In this document: in pieces, positions 16,325 to 25,134 of the stretch
Position numbering within the stretch: position 1 is the stretch's first letter
Layout of the letters: every line of letters begins with the position of its first letter
DNA from: Ruegeria halocynthiae
GTDB lineage: Bacteria > Pseudomonadota > Alphaproteobacteria > Rhodobacterales > Rhodobacteraceae
Assembly: GCF_000743705.1 (NCBI RefSeq)
Contig: NZ_JQEZ01000003.1
Location: forward strand, 846,179-882,621
Reading direction: 5' to 3'
DNA length: 36,443 nucleotides
The notes under the pieces: generated by a model
What the model was told of the DNA's origin: nothing
Database searches by the model: none
The model's input: only the letters and a program-made list of their open reading frames with translations
Translations under genes and position numbers: made by a program

Positions 16325-16939
16325 ATTCACCCGAACCCCGCCTTTCGCACCGAAGCGCGCTCCCGTCACATCGCCCTGGCCCGCGAACGTGGCTTTGGTG
16401 TGCTGGCCCTATCGACGGATGACGCCCCGCTGCTGAGCCATATTCCTTTCTTGCTGAGCGAGGATGGATCGCTTGCGGAACTGCATCTGGTCCGTTCGAA
16501 CCCCATTGTCCGCGCCCTGAAGGTGCCACGTTCTGCCCGGTTGGCTGTATCCGGGCCGGATGGGTACATTTCGCCCGACTGGTATGGGATCGCGGATCAG
16601 GTGCCGACATGGAATTATGTGGCTGTGCATTTGACTGGTCATTTGGAATGGCGCCCGCAAAACGAACTGCGCGACCTGCTGGATCGGCAAACCGCGTTTT
16701 TTGAGAACCAGTTGCGACCCAAGCCGCCATGGCGGGCGGATAAGATGACCGGTGATGCGCTGGACCGCATGATGCGCATGATTGTTCCGTGCCGGATGCA
16801 CATCACCGATATTCAGGGCACTTGGAAGCTGAACCAGAACAAGCCCGACGACGTGCGGCTGCTGGCTGCGGATCATGTGGAAGCGGACGGATTGGGCAAC
16901 GCCCCGGAAAAGCTGGCCACGTTGATGCGAGACACGTGA
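16325..16939 (+). CDS. PaiB-like FMN-binding protein with apparent ATT start codon
   Basis: The protein would have 204 residues, the normal length of PaiB/FMN_bind_2 proteins. It has an early TEARSRHIALARERGFGVLAL block, HIPFLLSEDG, SARLAVSGPDGYISPDWYG, the hallmark VPTWNYVAVHLTGHL and the C-terminal IQGTWKLNQNK. Family members begin with a His-Pro-Asn/Lys-type start, and here the codon ahead of HPNPAFR is ATT, seven bases after a strong AGGAG. No ATG, GTG or TTG lies nearer; the closest is a TTG 34 codons up, inside the GST gene. So ATT is the likely start, as in a few known genes such as infC with its rare AUU codon. The role is flavin-linked regulation or oxidoreduction, not resolved. Confidence 0.8.
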   Translation: MHPNPAFRTEARSRHIALARERGFGVLALSTDDAPLLSHIPFLLSEDGSLAELHLVRSNPIVRALKVPRSARLAVSGPDGYISPDWYGIADQVPTWNYVAVHLTGHLEWRPQNELRDLLDRQTAFFENQLRPKPPWRADKMTGDALDRMMRMIVPCRMHITDIQGTWKLNQNKPDDVRLLAADHVEADGLGNAPEKLATLMRDT

Positions 16940-16951
16940 CCAGCCAGTTGG

Positions 16952-17395
16952 TCATTCGTTGAACGTGGCCAGATAGGCAGCGATGTGTTCGGCGCCTTTC
17001 TTCAGCTTGACGCTCATGTTCGGGCGCGCGGTTTCGTCATTCAGATACTCCTGAATGAATCCGATCGGATCTTTTGTATACGCAATGATGTTTTCTTCGG
17101 TCCAGACCAGACCTTCGTCTCCGGCGCGGATCAGGTCATCGGTGAACATGCCGATGGGCAGACGTTCACTGCCATTGAGGTAGTCATACTCGGTTCCGGC
17201 GACGCGACCCACAACGCCATAAAGATTCGGTCCGGTGATGCCGCCTTTGACCAGAACCTCGTCATCTTTGATGATCGCGTGGCACGAGGAGCAGCGGTTA
17301 TAGAGTTTCTTACCTTTTTCGGGATCGCCGGCGGCCAGGGCCTGAGACGAAAGTGCCAGTGCAAAGAGCGGCGCGATTGCGAAAAGCTTTGGCAT
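16952..17395 (-). CDS. Class I c-type cytochrome (cytochrome c2/c550-like), periplasmic
   Basis: The protein has 147 residues. A signal peptide MPKLFAIAPLFALALSSQALA is cleaved before AGDPEKGKK. One heme site, CSSCH (35-39), gives the proximal His, and Met127 in RPNMSVKL is the likely distal ligand. I chose ATG 17395 behind AGGA; a longer frame has no signal peptide at its start. The overall length and GDPEKGKKLYNRC start resemble Rhodobacter cytochrome c2 and Paracoccus c550, soluble carriers that take electrons from the bc1 complex. petABC 0.5 kb away, divergently read, fits that job. The gene is convergent with the PaiB-like gene. Confidence 0.87.
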   Translation of the reverse strand: MPKLFAIAPLFALALSSQALAAGDPEKGKKLYNRCSSCHAIIKDDEVLVKGGITGPNLYGVVGRVAGTEYDYLNGSERLPIGMFTDDLIRAGDEGLVWTEENIIAYTKDPIGFIQEYLNDETARPNMSVKLKKGAEHIAAYLATFNE

Positions 17396-17880
17396 AAGAG
17401 GAATCCTGCTGAGTTTCGGAGATTCCGCCCCTTCCTGCATTCGCGTTAAAAGTGCAATCGAAATCCAACGCCTTTGGGTTTTTCAGAAATATCTATTTTT
17501 TATGCTTAATTTATCTGCCACGAAAACACGTAAAAGTTGAAAATTACATGGCAGGATCCGGGCGAAACTTTGATCGTCAGGCGCTTTTGGACCGTCTGAA
17601 ACCAGCGGCGGGTGCGTCTTTGCACCAGGCAGGCTGCTGCACCGAATCGCGTTGGTTCAAGGGCGGAACGATCGGCAAAACGCCGCGTTCAACCCCGTCT
17701 GTACCTTGAAATTTCGCCGTTACGTTGTGACATGAATGCCCAGATGCGGCGTAGTGCGCGCCTATGACCGCTGGACGAACCGATTTCTCCCGGCTAGATA
17801 GCCGCGATGAGACGCCGCTTTGATGCGGTGCTGATGCATGTTTGCCCGCTACCGCGGGCGCCGGAATCGGAGAAAACCTC
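17396..17880. other. Divergent leader between the cytochrome c gene and petA
   Basis: This 485-base stretch holds no supported gene. It should carry promoters for both flanking genes; an AT-rich part at 17480-17540 is the best place, but I cannot pick a convincing -35/-10 pair. A short hairpin, GCCCGC (17844-17849) / GCGGGC (17854-17859), lies about 20 bases before the petA GTG start and just ahead of its GGAG site. A small frame from 17548 has no ribosome site or homology that I recognise. Confidence 0.6.
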
Positions 17881-18465
17881 GTGTCCCACGCAGAAGACCA
17901 CGAAGGCACCCGCAGAGATTTCCTCTACTACGTCGCTGGCGGCGCAGGTGTCGTTGCGACGGGTGCAGCCGTATGGCCCCTGATCAACCAAATGAACCCA
18001 TCGGCAGACGTTCAGGCGCTGTCGTCGATCCGTCAGGACGTCAGCGGTGTCGAACCGGGCACGCAGCTGACCGTAAAGTGGCTGGGTAAGCCTGTCTTTA
18101 TCCGTCACCGCACCGGTGCCGAGATTCAGGAAGCGCAGGAACAGGATGCCGAAGGCGTCGAAGCCCTGCCTGATCCGCTGGCCCGCAACCTCAACCTGAA
18201 CGCCGATGCACCGGCAACAGACGCCAACCGCGTCATGCCATCGCCCGAAGGCGAAGCGCCGGGTGCCTGGATCGTTCAGATGGGCGTCTGCACCCACCTG
18301 GGCTGTGTGCCATTGGGTGACGCAGGCGACTTTGGTGGCTGGTTCTGCCCATGCCACGGTTCACACTACGACCTTGCCGGTCGTATCCGCAAAGGCCCCG
18401 CGCCTGAGAACCTGCCCATTCCGCCCGTGGAATGGGTGGACGATTCCACCATCAAGCTCGGCTAA
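17881..18465 (+). CDS. petA: Ubiquinol-cytochrome c reductase Rieske iron-sulfur subunit
   Basis: The protein has 194 residues. The start is GTG at 17881, giving [17 protein letters not shown] as in Rhodobacter PetA; GGAG lies nine bases ahead. Residues 11-15 (RRDFL) plus the hydrophobic helix at about 17-34 form a Tat-type uncleaved anchor. The 2Fe-2S cluster motifs CTHLGC (137-142) and CPCHGSHY (156-163) are intact, with the linking disulfide cysteines Cys142 and Cys158. It takes electrons from quinol at the Qo site and passes them to cytochrome c1. It is the first gene of petABC. Confidence 0.97.
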   Translation: MSHAEDHEGTRRDFLYYVAGGAGVVATGAAVWPLINQMNPSADVQALSSIRQDVSGVEPGTQLTVKWLGKPVFIRHRTGAEIQEAQEQDAEGVEALPDPLARNLNLNADAPATDANRVMPSPEGEAPGAWIVQMGVCTHLGCVPLGDAGDFGGWFCPCHGSHYDLAGRIRKGPAPENLPIPPVEWVDDSTIKLG

Positions 18466-18476
18466 GGGGGACCCAG

Positions 18477-19808
18477 ATGTCCGGTATTCCGCACGATCAT
18501 TACGAGCCGAAGACAAATGGCGAAAAGTGGCTGGACAGCCGCTTGCCTATCGTCGGCCTCATCTACAACACAATCATGATCCCAACCCCCAAGAACCTGA
18601 ACTGGTGGTGGATTTGGGGCATCGTTCTGGCATTCTGCCTGGCGCTGCAAATCGTCACCGGTATCGTTCTGGTGATGCATTACACCCCGCATGTCGATCT
18701 GGCCTTTGCCAGCATCGAGCACATCATGCGCAACGTGAACGGCGGCTATATGCTGCGCTATATTCACATGAACGGCGCGTCGCTGTTCTTTGTCGCGGTT
18801 TACATCCACATCTTCCGCGGCCTGTTCTACGGCTCGTACAAAGCCCCGCGTGAGATCACGTGGATCATCGGGATGCTGATTTACCTGATGATGATGGGCA
18901 CCGCCTTCATGGGCTATGTTCTGCCCTGGGGTCAGATGTCCTTCTGGGGTGCGACCGTGATCACCGGCCTGTTTGGTGCGATCCCGTTCATCGGTGACGC
19001 GATCCAGACCTGGTTGCTGGGCGGACCTGCGGTGGATAACGCCACGCTGAACCGCTTCTTCTCGCTGCACTACCTGCTGCCGTTTGTAATTGCGGCGCTG
19101 GTGATCGTGCATATCTGGGCCTTCCACACTACGGGCAACAACAACCCCACAGGTGTTGAGGTGCGTCGCGGTTCAAAGGCCGAGGCCAAGAAAGACACCC
19201 TGCCGTTCTGGCCGTATTTCGTGATCAAGGACGTATTCGCGCTGGCAGTCATTCTGGTGGTGTTCTGGGCGGTTGTCGGCTTCATGCCGAACTATCTGGG
19301 CCACCCCGACAACTACATCGAAGCCAACCCGCTGGTCACACCGGCGCATATCGTCCCTGAATGGTACTTCTTGCCGTTTTATGCGATCCTGCGTGCCTTC
19401 ACCGGCGAGGTCTGGGTTGTGCAATTCGCCAGCTTCATCACTGGTGGCATTGTTGATGCCAAGTTCTTTGGTGTTCTGGCGATGTTCGGTGCGATCCTGG
19501 TAATGGCGCTGGCACCCTGGCTGGACACGTCGACCGTGCGTTCGGGCAAGTATCGTCCGATGTTCAAATGGTGGTTTTACCTGCTGATCATCGACTTTAT
19601 GGCTCTGATGTGGTTGGGCGCTCAGGAAGCGAAGTACCCATATGATGTGTTCTCGCTGATCGCATCGGCTTACTGGTTTGCCTATTTCCTTGTTATCCTG
19701 CCGTTGCTGGGTGTCATCGAAAAACCCGAGGCGCAGCCGGAGACCATCGAAGAAGACTTCAACGCGCATTATGGCAAGGCTGACGCCGACGCCACGCCGG
19801 CCGAGTAA
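18477..19808 (+). CDS. petB: Cytochrome b of the bc1 complex
   Basis: The protein has 443 residues. It is the membrane core with eight helices and two b hemes. The four heme His ligands fall at His97, His111, His198 and His212, the same numbers as in R. capsulatus. The Qo-site PEWY motif is at 294-297. The start at 18477 lies 11 bases after the petA stop behind GGGGGA. It carries quinol oxidation and quinone reduction in the Q cycle. Nothing unusual is seen; a short polar C-terminal tail follows the last helix. Confidence 0.98.
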   Translation: MSGIPHDHYEPKTNGEKWLDSRLPIVGLIYNTIMIPTPKNLNWWWIWGIVLAFCLALQIVTGIVLVMHYTPHVDLAFASIEHIMRNVNGGYMLRYIHMNGASLFFVAVYIHIFRGLFYGSYKAPREITWIIGMLIYLMMMGTAFMGYVLPWGQMSFWGATVITGLFGAIPFIGDAIQTWLLGGPAVDNATLNRFFSLHYLLPFVIAALVIVHIWAFHTTGNNNPTGVEVRRGSKAEAKKDTLPFWPYFVIKDVFALAVILVVFWAVVGFMPNYLGHPDNYIEANPLVTPAHIVPEWYFLPFYAILRAFTGEVWVVQFASFITGGIVDAKFFGVLAMFGAILVMALAPWLDTSTVRSGKYRPMFKWWFYLLIIDFMALMWLGAQEAKYPYDVFSLIASAYWFAYFLVILPLLGVIEKPEAQPETIEEDFNAHYGKADADATPAE

Positions 19809-19826
19809 GAAGAGGGACCGGAAACC

Positions 19827-20612
19827 ATGTTCAAGAAACTTGCAATCGGTGCCGCGTTTGCCATCGCCCTTATCCCTGCTGCGTCCAACGCAGCAGGTGG
19901 CGGCGAGCAGCATATCGAGGATTTCCACTTTTCTTTCGAAGGTCCCTTTGGGACCTGGGATCAAAACCAGCTGCAGCGCGGTCTTCAGATCTATACCGAG
20001 GTCTGCGCGGCCTGCCACGGCCTGAGATACGTGCCTTTGCGCGATCTTGAGGCACTGGGCTATTCAGAAGAAGAAGTCATCGCCTATTCGGCCGAGAACT
20101 TTGAAGTTTTCGACCCTGAAGAGGACGACTTTCGCCCGGCAACACCTGTCGACCACTTCCCGGTCAATGACGGTGTCGGCGCACCGGACCTGAGCCTGAT
20201 GGCCAAGGCTCGTGCTGGGTTCCACGGCCCTTATGGTCTGGGTATCAACCAGTTGGTCAAAGGTATGGGCGGCCCAGAGTATATCGCCTCGTTGCTGGAT
20301 GGCTATACTGGCGAGGAAAAGGAAGAGGCGGGCACGGTCCTGTACGAAAACACCGCCTTCCCCGGCGGCTGGATTTCGATGGCACCGCCGCTGTCGGAAG
20401 ATCAGGTGGAATTCGCCGATGGCCATCCAGCCACGGTTGAAGCCATGTCTGAGGATATCGCGGCCTTTCTGATGTGGACCGCCGAACCGAAGATGATGGA
20501 GCGCAAATATTCGGGCTTTGTCGGCGTTGTCTTCCTGACCTTGCTGTCGGTGCTGCTGTACCTGGTCAACAAGCGCCTGTGGGCAGGCGTGAAGGGCAAG
20601 AAAGAACATTAA
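19827..20612 (+). CDS. petC: Cytochrome c1 of the bc1 complex
   Basis: The protein has 261 residues. A signal peptide (1-22, ending SNA-AGG) is followed by the heme site CAACH (60-64), the distal-ligand Met185 in ISMAPPL, and a single C-terminal anchor helix (about 231-248) with the basic tail NKRLW. It passes electrons from the Rieske protein to a soluble or membrane cytochrome c, probably including the one encoded upstream. It lies 18 bases after petB and is followed by a strong terminator, closing the operon. Confidence 0.97.
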   Translation: MFKKLAIGAAFAIALIPAASNAAGGGEQHIEDFHFSFEGPFGTWDQNQLQRGLQIYTEVCAACHGLRYVPLRDLEALGYSEEEVIAYSAENFEVFDPEEDDFRPATPVDHFPVNDGVGAPDLSLMAKARAGFHGPYGLGINQLVKGMGGPEYIASLLDGYTGEEKEEAGTVLYENTAFPGGWISMAPPLSEDQVEFADGHPATVEAMSEDIAAFLMWTAEPKMMERKYSGFVGVVFLTLLSVLLYLVNKRLWAGVKGKKEH

Positions 20613-20635
20613 GCGCTGAATTTGCGTTGAAAGTT

Positions 20636-20669
20636 AAAACCCCCGCGCCATTGGCTGCGGGGGTTTTTT
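20636..20669 (+). terminator. Rho-independent terminator of petABC
   Basis: AAAACCCCCGC (20636-20646) pairs with GCGGGGGTTTT (20657-20667) over a ten-base loop, with a T6 run at 20664-20669. It stands between convergent petC and mtaB; the A4 on the left makes it partly useful in both directions. Confidence 0.95.
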
Positions 20670-20754
20670 GTTGGGATCGGGTTGAAGGGGCCAGCCCCTT
20701 CTTGGCCTGCGGCCAATTCATCCCCGGGATATTTTCGGCCAGATGAAGGGCGGG

Positions 20755-22011
20755 TCAGACTGTCAGCTGGGTGTCTGTGCTGCCAGTGATGGTGGCCGTC
20801 ACGATCTGGCCTTCGGATTGGGGGGTGTCAAAAGTGACCTCGGTAAATTGTTCGGTCCGGCCCATATGCGGGTTTTCCATCAGGATGTGATGGGTTTTGC
20901 CGATCTGCGTGGTCAGATGTTTGGCAATCTGAACCTTACCAGCGGCGCGCAGGCGGGCCGCGCGAGCCTTGATGATGGTCCCGTTGATCTGTTGCGGTAT
21001 GCGGGCAGCCGGGGTGCCTTCGCGCCGGGAATAGGGGAAGACGTGCAGCCAGGTCAGGTCGCAGTCGGTGACCAGTTTAAGCGAGTTTTCGAAATGTGCG
21101 TCCGACTCGGTCGGGAAGCCCGCGATGATGTCGGCACCAAAGGTCATTTCGGGGCGCAGCTTGCGGGCCTCTTCGGTAAAGCGGATGGCATCGTCGCGCA
21201 GGTGGCGGCGTTTCATCCGTTTCAGGATCAGATCATCGCCATGTTGCAGCGACAAGTGCAGATGCGGCATCAGGCGCGGTTCGGTCGCGATGGCCTGCAT
21301 CAGGTTCTCGTCCACCTCGATCGAGTCGATCGAGCTGATCCGCAGGCGCGGCAGGTCCGGCACCAGTTTCAGGATGCGCATGACCAGATCGCCCAGCTTG
21401 GGCTGCGCTGGCAAGTCGGCCCCCCATGAGGTCAGGTCAACGCCGGTCAGCACGACCTCGTTGTAACCCCGATCCACCAGCCGCTTGATCTGATCCACCA
21501 CGACGCCCGCAGGGACGCTGCGCGAGTTGCCACGGCCGTAGGGGATGATGCAGAAGGTGCAGCGGTGGTCGCAGCCGTTCTGGACCTGCACATAGGCGCG
21601 TGAGCGGGTGCCGAAGCCGTCGATCAAATGCCCGGCGGTTTCCGTGACCGACATGATGTCATCGACCTGCACCGCCTCGGTCTGACCGATGAAGTCTGCG
21701 GCCATGCCTTTCCAGGTGTCGGGCTGCATTTTCTCGGTATTGCCGATGACCGCGTCGACCTCTTCCATTTGGGCAAAGGTTTCGGGTTCGGTTTGCGCAG
21801 CACAGCCCGTCACAATGAGCCGCGCATCGGGATTTTCCCGCCGCAGCTTGCGAATTTCCTGCCGGGCCTTGCGCACGGCCTCGGCCGTTACCGCGCAGGT
21901 GTTCACCACGACCGCATCGGTCAGGCCCGCCTGTTGCGACAGCTCTTTCATCGCCTCGGTCTCATAGGCGTTGAGGCGACAGCCCAGCGTGGTGAATTTG
22001 GGGGCGCTCAT
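20755..22011 (-). CDS. mtaB: tRNA (N6-threonylcarbamoyladenosine-C2)-methylthiotransferase
   Basis: The protein has 418 residues. It is a radical-SAM methylthiotransferase that adds a methylthio group to t6A37 in tRNAs for ANN codons. The N-terminal UPF0004 domain gives Cys11, Cys39 and Cys70 for the auxiliary 4Fe-4S cluster. The radical SAM motif is CDHRCTFC (Cys147, 151, 154). Later blocks GADIIAGFPTES and LHVFPYSRREGTPA are typical of MtaB rather than MiaB or RimO. I chose ATG 22011, which overlaps the dapF stop (ATGA); a 73-codon upstream extension only reads dapF out of frame. Confidence 0.93.
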   Translation of the reverse strand: MSAPKFTTLGCRLNAYETEAMKELSQQAGLTDAVVVNTCAVTAEAVRKARQEIRKLRRENPDARLIVTGCAAQTEPETFAQMEEVDAVIGNTEKMQPDTWKGMAADFIGQTEAVQVDDIMSVTETAGHLIDGFGTRSRAYVQVQNGCDHRCTFCIIPYGRGNSRSVPAGVVVDQIKRLVDRGYNEVVLTGVDLTSWGADLPAQPKLGDLVMRILKLVPDLPRLRISSIDSIEVDENLMQAIATEPRLMPHLHLSLQHGDDLILKRMKRRHLRDDAIRFTEEARKLRPEMTFGADIIAGFPTESDAHFENSLKLVTDCDLTWLHVFPYSRREGTPAARIPQQINGTIIKARAARLRAAGKVQIAKHLTTQIGKTHHILMENPHMGRTEQFTEVTFDTPQSEGQIVTATITGSTDTQLTV

Positions 22012-22841
22012 CCCAGTGACTCCAGAAATTCCGGTGTCAGCGTGCCCGAGAAAACGTGGCACGTAGGGCCGGTCATCCAGACGCCATCTTCGCGCCAGTC
22101 GATCCAGATGGTGCCACCGTCCAGTTCGATCTGTACTTTGCGCCCCGTCAGGCCGCGGCGGGCCGCAGCCACTGCGGTTGCGCAGGATGATGACCCCGAG
22201 GCCAGCGTAATCCCTACACCCCTCTCCCACACGCGCATACGGATATGATCCGCACCGATCACCTGCGCCACCTGTACATTGGTGCGCTCGGGGTAGAGCG
22301 GGTGGTATTCATAGCGCGCGCCGAATTCGGTTAGAGGGATCGCCTCGGCATCGTCGACGAAGAAGGTGCAATGCGGGTTGCCCATGCCGGTGGCGGTTGG
22401 CGCGCCTTCAATCGGCAGTTCCAGCGTGTCGACCTCTTCAGCCAGCGGGATGTCGCGCCAGTTCAGTTGCGGCGGTCCCATGTTGATGGCTGTCAGGCCC
22501 TCTCCGGCATCGCGCGCATAGAGAGTGCCGCGTTCGGTGGTCAGGGTCAGGTCGGATTTCCCGGTCTCCTCCAAGAGAAACCGCGCGATACAGCGTGTGG
22601 CATTCCCGCAAGCGGCTGAAGTCGACCCATCCGCGTTGTAGAACACCAGATGCGCATCGGATTCGCCATTTTCGATAACCGCTAGCTGATCGAATCCCAC
22701 GCCAAACTGTCGGTGCCCTATTCCCCGCGCCAAGGCGGGCGTAATCCGGACGGATTGCGCGCGCGCGTCCACAATGACAAAGTCATTGCCCAGCCCGTGC
22801 ATCTTCATGAAGGGCAATCCGGTGGTCAGAACGCGTTGCAT
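22008..22841 (-). CDS. dapF: Diaminopimelate epimerase (second catalytic Cys appears to be Ser)
   Basis: The protein has 277 residues from MQRVLTTGLP at 22841. The start is uncertain within a few codons, as no ribosome site is clear. It turns LL- into meso-diaminopimelate for lysine and peptidoglycan. KMHGLGNDF (13-21), NADGS...CGNATRC with catalytic Cys78, and MGNPHC are intact. The second active-site segment reads ERGVGITLASGSSSCA: aligned with ERGAGETQACGSGACA of the Haemophilus enzyme, the catalytic Cys217 becomes Ser215, while a Cys stands five residues later (Cys220), matching a non-catalytic one. Some other DapF groups show a similar SG motif as I recall. It is the first gene of the dapF-mtaB pair. 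Confidence 0.9.
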   Translation of the reverse strand: MQRVLTTGLPFMKMHGLGNDFVIVDARAQSVRITPALARGIGHRQFGVGFDQLAVIENGESDAHLVFYNADGSTSAACGNATRCIARFLLEETGKSDLTLTTERGTLYARDAGEGLTAINMGPPQLNWRDIPLAEEVDTLELPIEGAPTATGMGNPHCTFFVDDAEAIPLTEFGARYEYHPLYPERTNVQVAQVIGADHIRMRVWERGVGITLASGSSSCATAVAAARRGLTGRKVQIELDGGTIWIDWREDGVWMTGPTCHVFSGTLTPEFLESLG

Positions 22842-23062
22842 GGCGCGCATATAACGTCGCGCCGGACAGGAATCCACCCTGCGGTGAAGATTCCTGAAAA
22901 AAGGGGTTGACCCCCCCGCGCCACCTGCCTAATTAGGCCGCCTATCGGGACGCCGGAAACAAGTTAAGTGATGGTGAAACGAGGTGCAAAATAAGGTCTT
23001 GAACCCGGTCGGGAAAATGCCTTAGAGAGCGCCACGGATCGACAAGATCCAGCAAAAAGAGT

Positions 23063-23138
23063 GGGCCGTTAGCTCAGTTGGTAGAGCAACTGACTTTTAA
23101 TCAGTGGGTCGCAGGTTCGAATCCTGCACGGCTCACCA
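23063..23138 (+). tRNA. tRNA-Lys (anticodon TTT)
   Basis: This is a 76-base cloverleaf with encoded CCA. The acceptor stem GGGCCGT pairs with ACGGCTC (one G-T); the D arm is GCTCAGTTGGTAGAGC; the anticodon stem is CTGAC/ATCAG-type around CTTTTAA with anticodon TTT; the T arm is GCAGG TTCGAAT CCTGC. The gene is the last core feature before the IS-rich region, so its 3' end is a plausible integration site. Confidence 0.97.
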
Positions 23139-23481
23139 CTTTTTTCAATAGGTTAGCAAGAATAGGCGAGATATTCTCACGCCTACAGCAACCACCTAGC
23201 AACCACGCGGCATAGATTGACGTAGAAACGTGTAGAAAACCGTTTCGTTGAAGGCGTGTTTTTTCTCTTTCCATGAATCCATAAGACATTGTTATTTTGA
23301 TGCTTTTTGACATTTCGAAGAGTTTTTGGTACACTGACAACGTACAGAGCGGCAATTGACTGTCGCGTGCAACTTCCAAAAGAGCACACATAGTTTGAAC
23401 TGCTACGCTAAGAAAAGCGAAGCTTCGCCCGCTTGTACGTCATCACAAAATCAAAAGTCGCAAAAAGCACAGGAGCTTTCC
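23139..23481. other. Non-coding stretch after tRNA-Lys with short repeats
   Basis: There is no supported gene here. The AT content is higher than to the left. The 9-base direct repeat AGCAACCAC occurs at 23187-23195 and 23198-23206, 11 bases apart, like recombinase arm sites. AGGCG...CGCCT frames an imperfect hairpin at about 23164-23184. GCGAAGCTTCGC (23417-23428) is a perfect palindrome. An antisense frame ending in the tRNA is an artefact of reading through the T-arm. Confidence 0.5.
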
Positions 23482-23697
23482 ATGACGGACAGCAAAATCT
23501 CTTCGCATGCCAAATTGACAGCAGGAATGTCGCCCACTCAGAAAAACCAAGTATTGAATGATCATTTTAGAAAAACAGGTGAAGGCGGGGTTTTCATGAT
23601 CTCCATGGGGATACATCTTCTTGGGAGAGCGACCGTTGACGCGATCATGAAACAGCTTGCCGGGGATGCGGGCGACAAAAGTGTAGAAGCTGGCGGC
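23482..23697 (+). pseudogene. DUF3768-like small protein, cut by an IS3-family element
   Basis: The ATG at 23482 follows AGGAG by six bases. About 72 residues are left before the IS begins at 23698; the frame then runs to a stop at 23730 inside the IS. The segment VLNDHFRKTGEGGVFMISMG resembles, from memory, the opening of DUF3768 proteins (LND.FR.TG.GG..M...G), which are plasmid- and island-borne proteins of unknown role near 110 residues. The C-terminal half is missing and is not found on the far side of the IS. Family assignment is moderate only. Confidence 0.5.
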
Positions 23698-23782
23698 TGT
23701 TTGACGTCAGCACCTGTGGGACAGATTTGAGGATTTGAACAACGGAGGATTTCTGGTTCATCGTAACCGTCAAGGAGTGAAG

Positions 23783-24157
23783 ATGAACAAGAAATCCGGA
23801 ACCAGCAAAGCTTCGGCTACCAAGTTGGTCAAAACCATCCGCCGCAAGACGCGGCAAACCTATTCGGCGGAGGAGAAGATCCGCATTGTTTTGGCGGGTC
23901 TTCGTGGTGAGGAAAGCATCTCGGCACTGTGTCGGCGCGAGGGCATTTCTGAGAGCCTGTATTACAGCTGGTCAAAGGAGTTCCTCGAAGCCGGGAAACG
24001 CCGTCTGTCTGGCGATACAGCCCGGCAAGCGACGTCGCCTGAAGTGAAGGAGCTTCGATCCGAGGCGACGGCACTGAAGGAATGCGTCGCCGATCTGACC
24101 CTTGAAAACCGCCTGCTCAAAAAAAGCATGACAGGGGCTGGGGAGTTCGAGGAATGA
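23783..24157 (+). CDS. IS3-family transposase OrfA
   Basis: The protein has 124 residues behind AAGGAG. A basic N-terminus (about 1-30) is followed by the HTH domain with YSAEEKIRIVLAGLRGEE, ISALCRREGISESLYYSW (about 52-69) and a leucine-zipper-like end (LKECVADLTLENRLLKK). It binds the IS ends. The stop overlaps the orfB start (ATGA), so OrfB may be made by coupling or, with slippage, as a fused OrfAB. Confidence 0.9.
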   Translation: MNKKSGTSKASATKLVKTIRRKTRQTYSAEEKIRIVLAGLRGEESISALCRREGISESLYYSWSKEFLEAGKRRLSGDTARQATSPEVKELRSEATALKECVADLTLENRLLKKSMTGAGEFEE

Positions 24158-25134
24158 GATACCCTGCCTCTGAGAAACTGGAGATCATCCGCACCGTTGA
24201 GGGGTCCCATCTGCCCACCAAGCAGACCCTGGACATGCTGGGCATCCCCCGCACGACATTTTATCGTTGGTATGATCGCTATGTCGAAGGCGGCTTTGAT
24301 GCCCTGGCGGATCGCTCACCTTGCCCAAAGTCTGTCTGGAACCGCATTCCACAAGCTAGGCGGGATGATCTGATCGAGTTTGCGTTGGAACATGAGGTGT
24401 TAACGACACGGGAGCTGGCGGTCAAATACACCGACGAAAAGCGGTATTTTATTTCTGAATCATCTGCTTATCGATTTTTGAAGGAAGCTGATCTGATTAC
24501 CGCACCAGACTACGTCGTGATCAAAGCAGCCGACGAGTTCACGGATAAAACCACCGCCATCAACGAGATGTGGCAGACCGACTTCACTTACTTCAAGATC
24601 ATCGGCTGGGGCTGGTTTTATCTCAGCACGATCCTGGACGATTTCAGCCGCTATATCGTTGCCTGGAAGCTCTGCACAAACATGCGGGCCGAAGACGTGA
24701 CTGACACAATCGAACTGGCTCTGGCGGCATCTGGATGCGACCAGGCCATCGTTCGGCACAAGCCACGCCTGCTGAGTGACAATGGGTCCTGTTACATCTC
24801 CGGCGATTTGGCCGAATGGCTGGAAGACCAAAAGATGGGCCATGTTCGCGGCGCTCCGTTCCACCCGCAAACCCAGGGCAAGATCGAGCGTTGGCATCAA
24901 ACCATGAAGAACCGGGTTCTGCTGGAAAACTACTACCTGCCCGGCGATCTGGAACGTCAGATCGAGGCTTTCGTCGATTACTACAATAACGAGCGATACC
25001 ACGAGAGCCTGAACAACGTCACACCGGCAGACGTCTACTTCGGGCGTGACAAAGCCATCATCAGAGAAAGGGCAAAGATCAAGAAGCTGACAATCCAACA
25101 GCGCCGCTTGCAACATCAAAAACAAGCCGCATAA
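24154..25134 (+). CDS. IS3-family transposase OrfB (DDE integrase domain)
   Basis: The protein has 326 residues. An extra N-terminal HTH (about 10-50, TLDMLGIPRTTFYRWYDRYVEGG) precedes the rve domain. The DDE triad is visible as MWQTDFTY (Asp), LLSDNGSCY (Asp) and GKIERWHQTMK (Glu). The C-terminus has the usual YNNERYHESLNNVTPADVYFGR. It catalyses cut-and-join of IS ends. It seems intact, so the element may be active. Confidence 0.92.
   Translation: MRYPASEKLEIIRTVEGSHLPTKQTLDMLGIPRTTFYRWYDRYVEGGFDALADRSPCPKSVWNRIPQARRDDLIEFALEHEVLTTRELAVKYTDEKRYFISESSAYRFLKEADLITAPDYVVIKAADEFTDKTTAINEMWQTDFTYFKIIGWGWFYLSTILDDFSRYIVAWKLCTNMRAEDVTDTIELALAASGCDQAIVRHKPRLLSDNGSCYISGDLAEWLEDQKMGHVRGAPFHPQTQGKIERWHQTMKNRVLLENYYLPGDLERQIEAFVDYYNNERYHESLNNVTPADVYFGRDKAIIRERAKIKKLTIQQRRLQHQKQAA

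Noticed and set aside
17548..17709. Short plus-strand frame between cytochrome c and petA
   Set aside because: No ribosome site, no recognisable sequence, and it lies in the expected promoter region.
23101..23391. Minus-strand ORF ending SRAGFEPATH
   Set aside because: This tail is the usual product of translating a tRNA T-arm backwards; the rest has no likeness to a protein.
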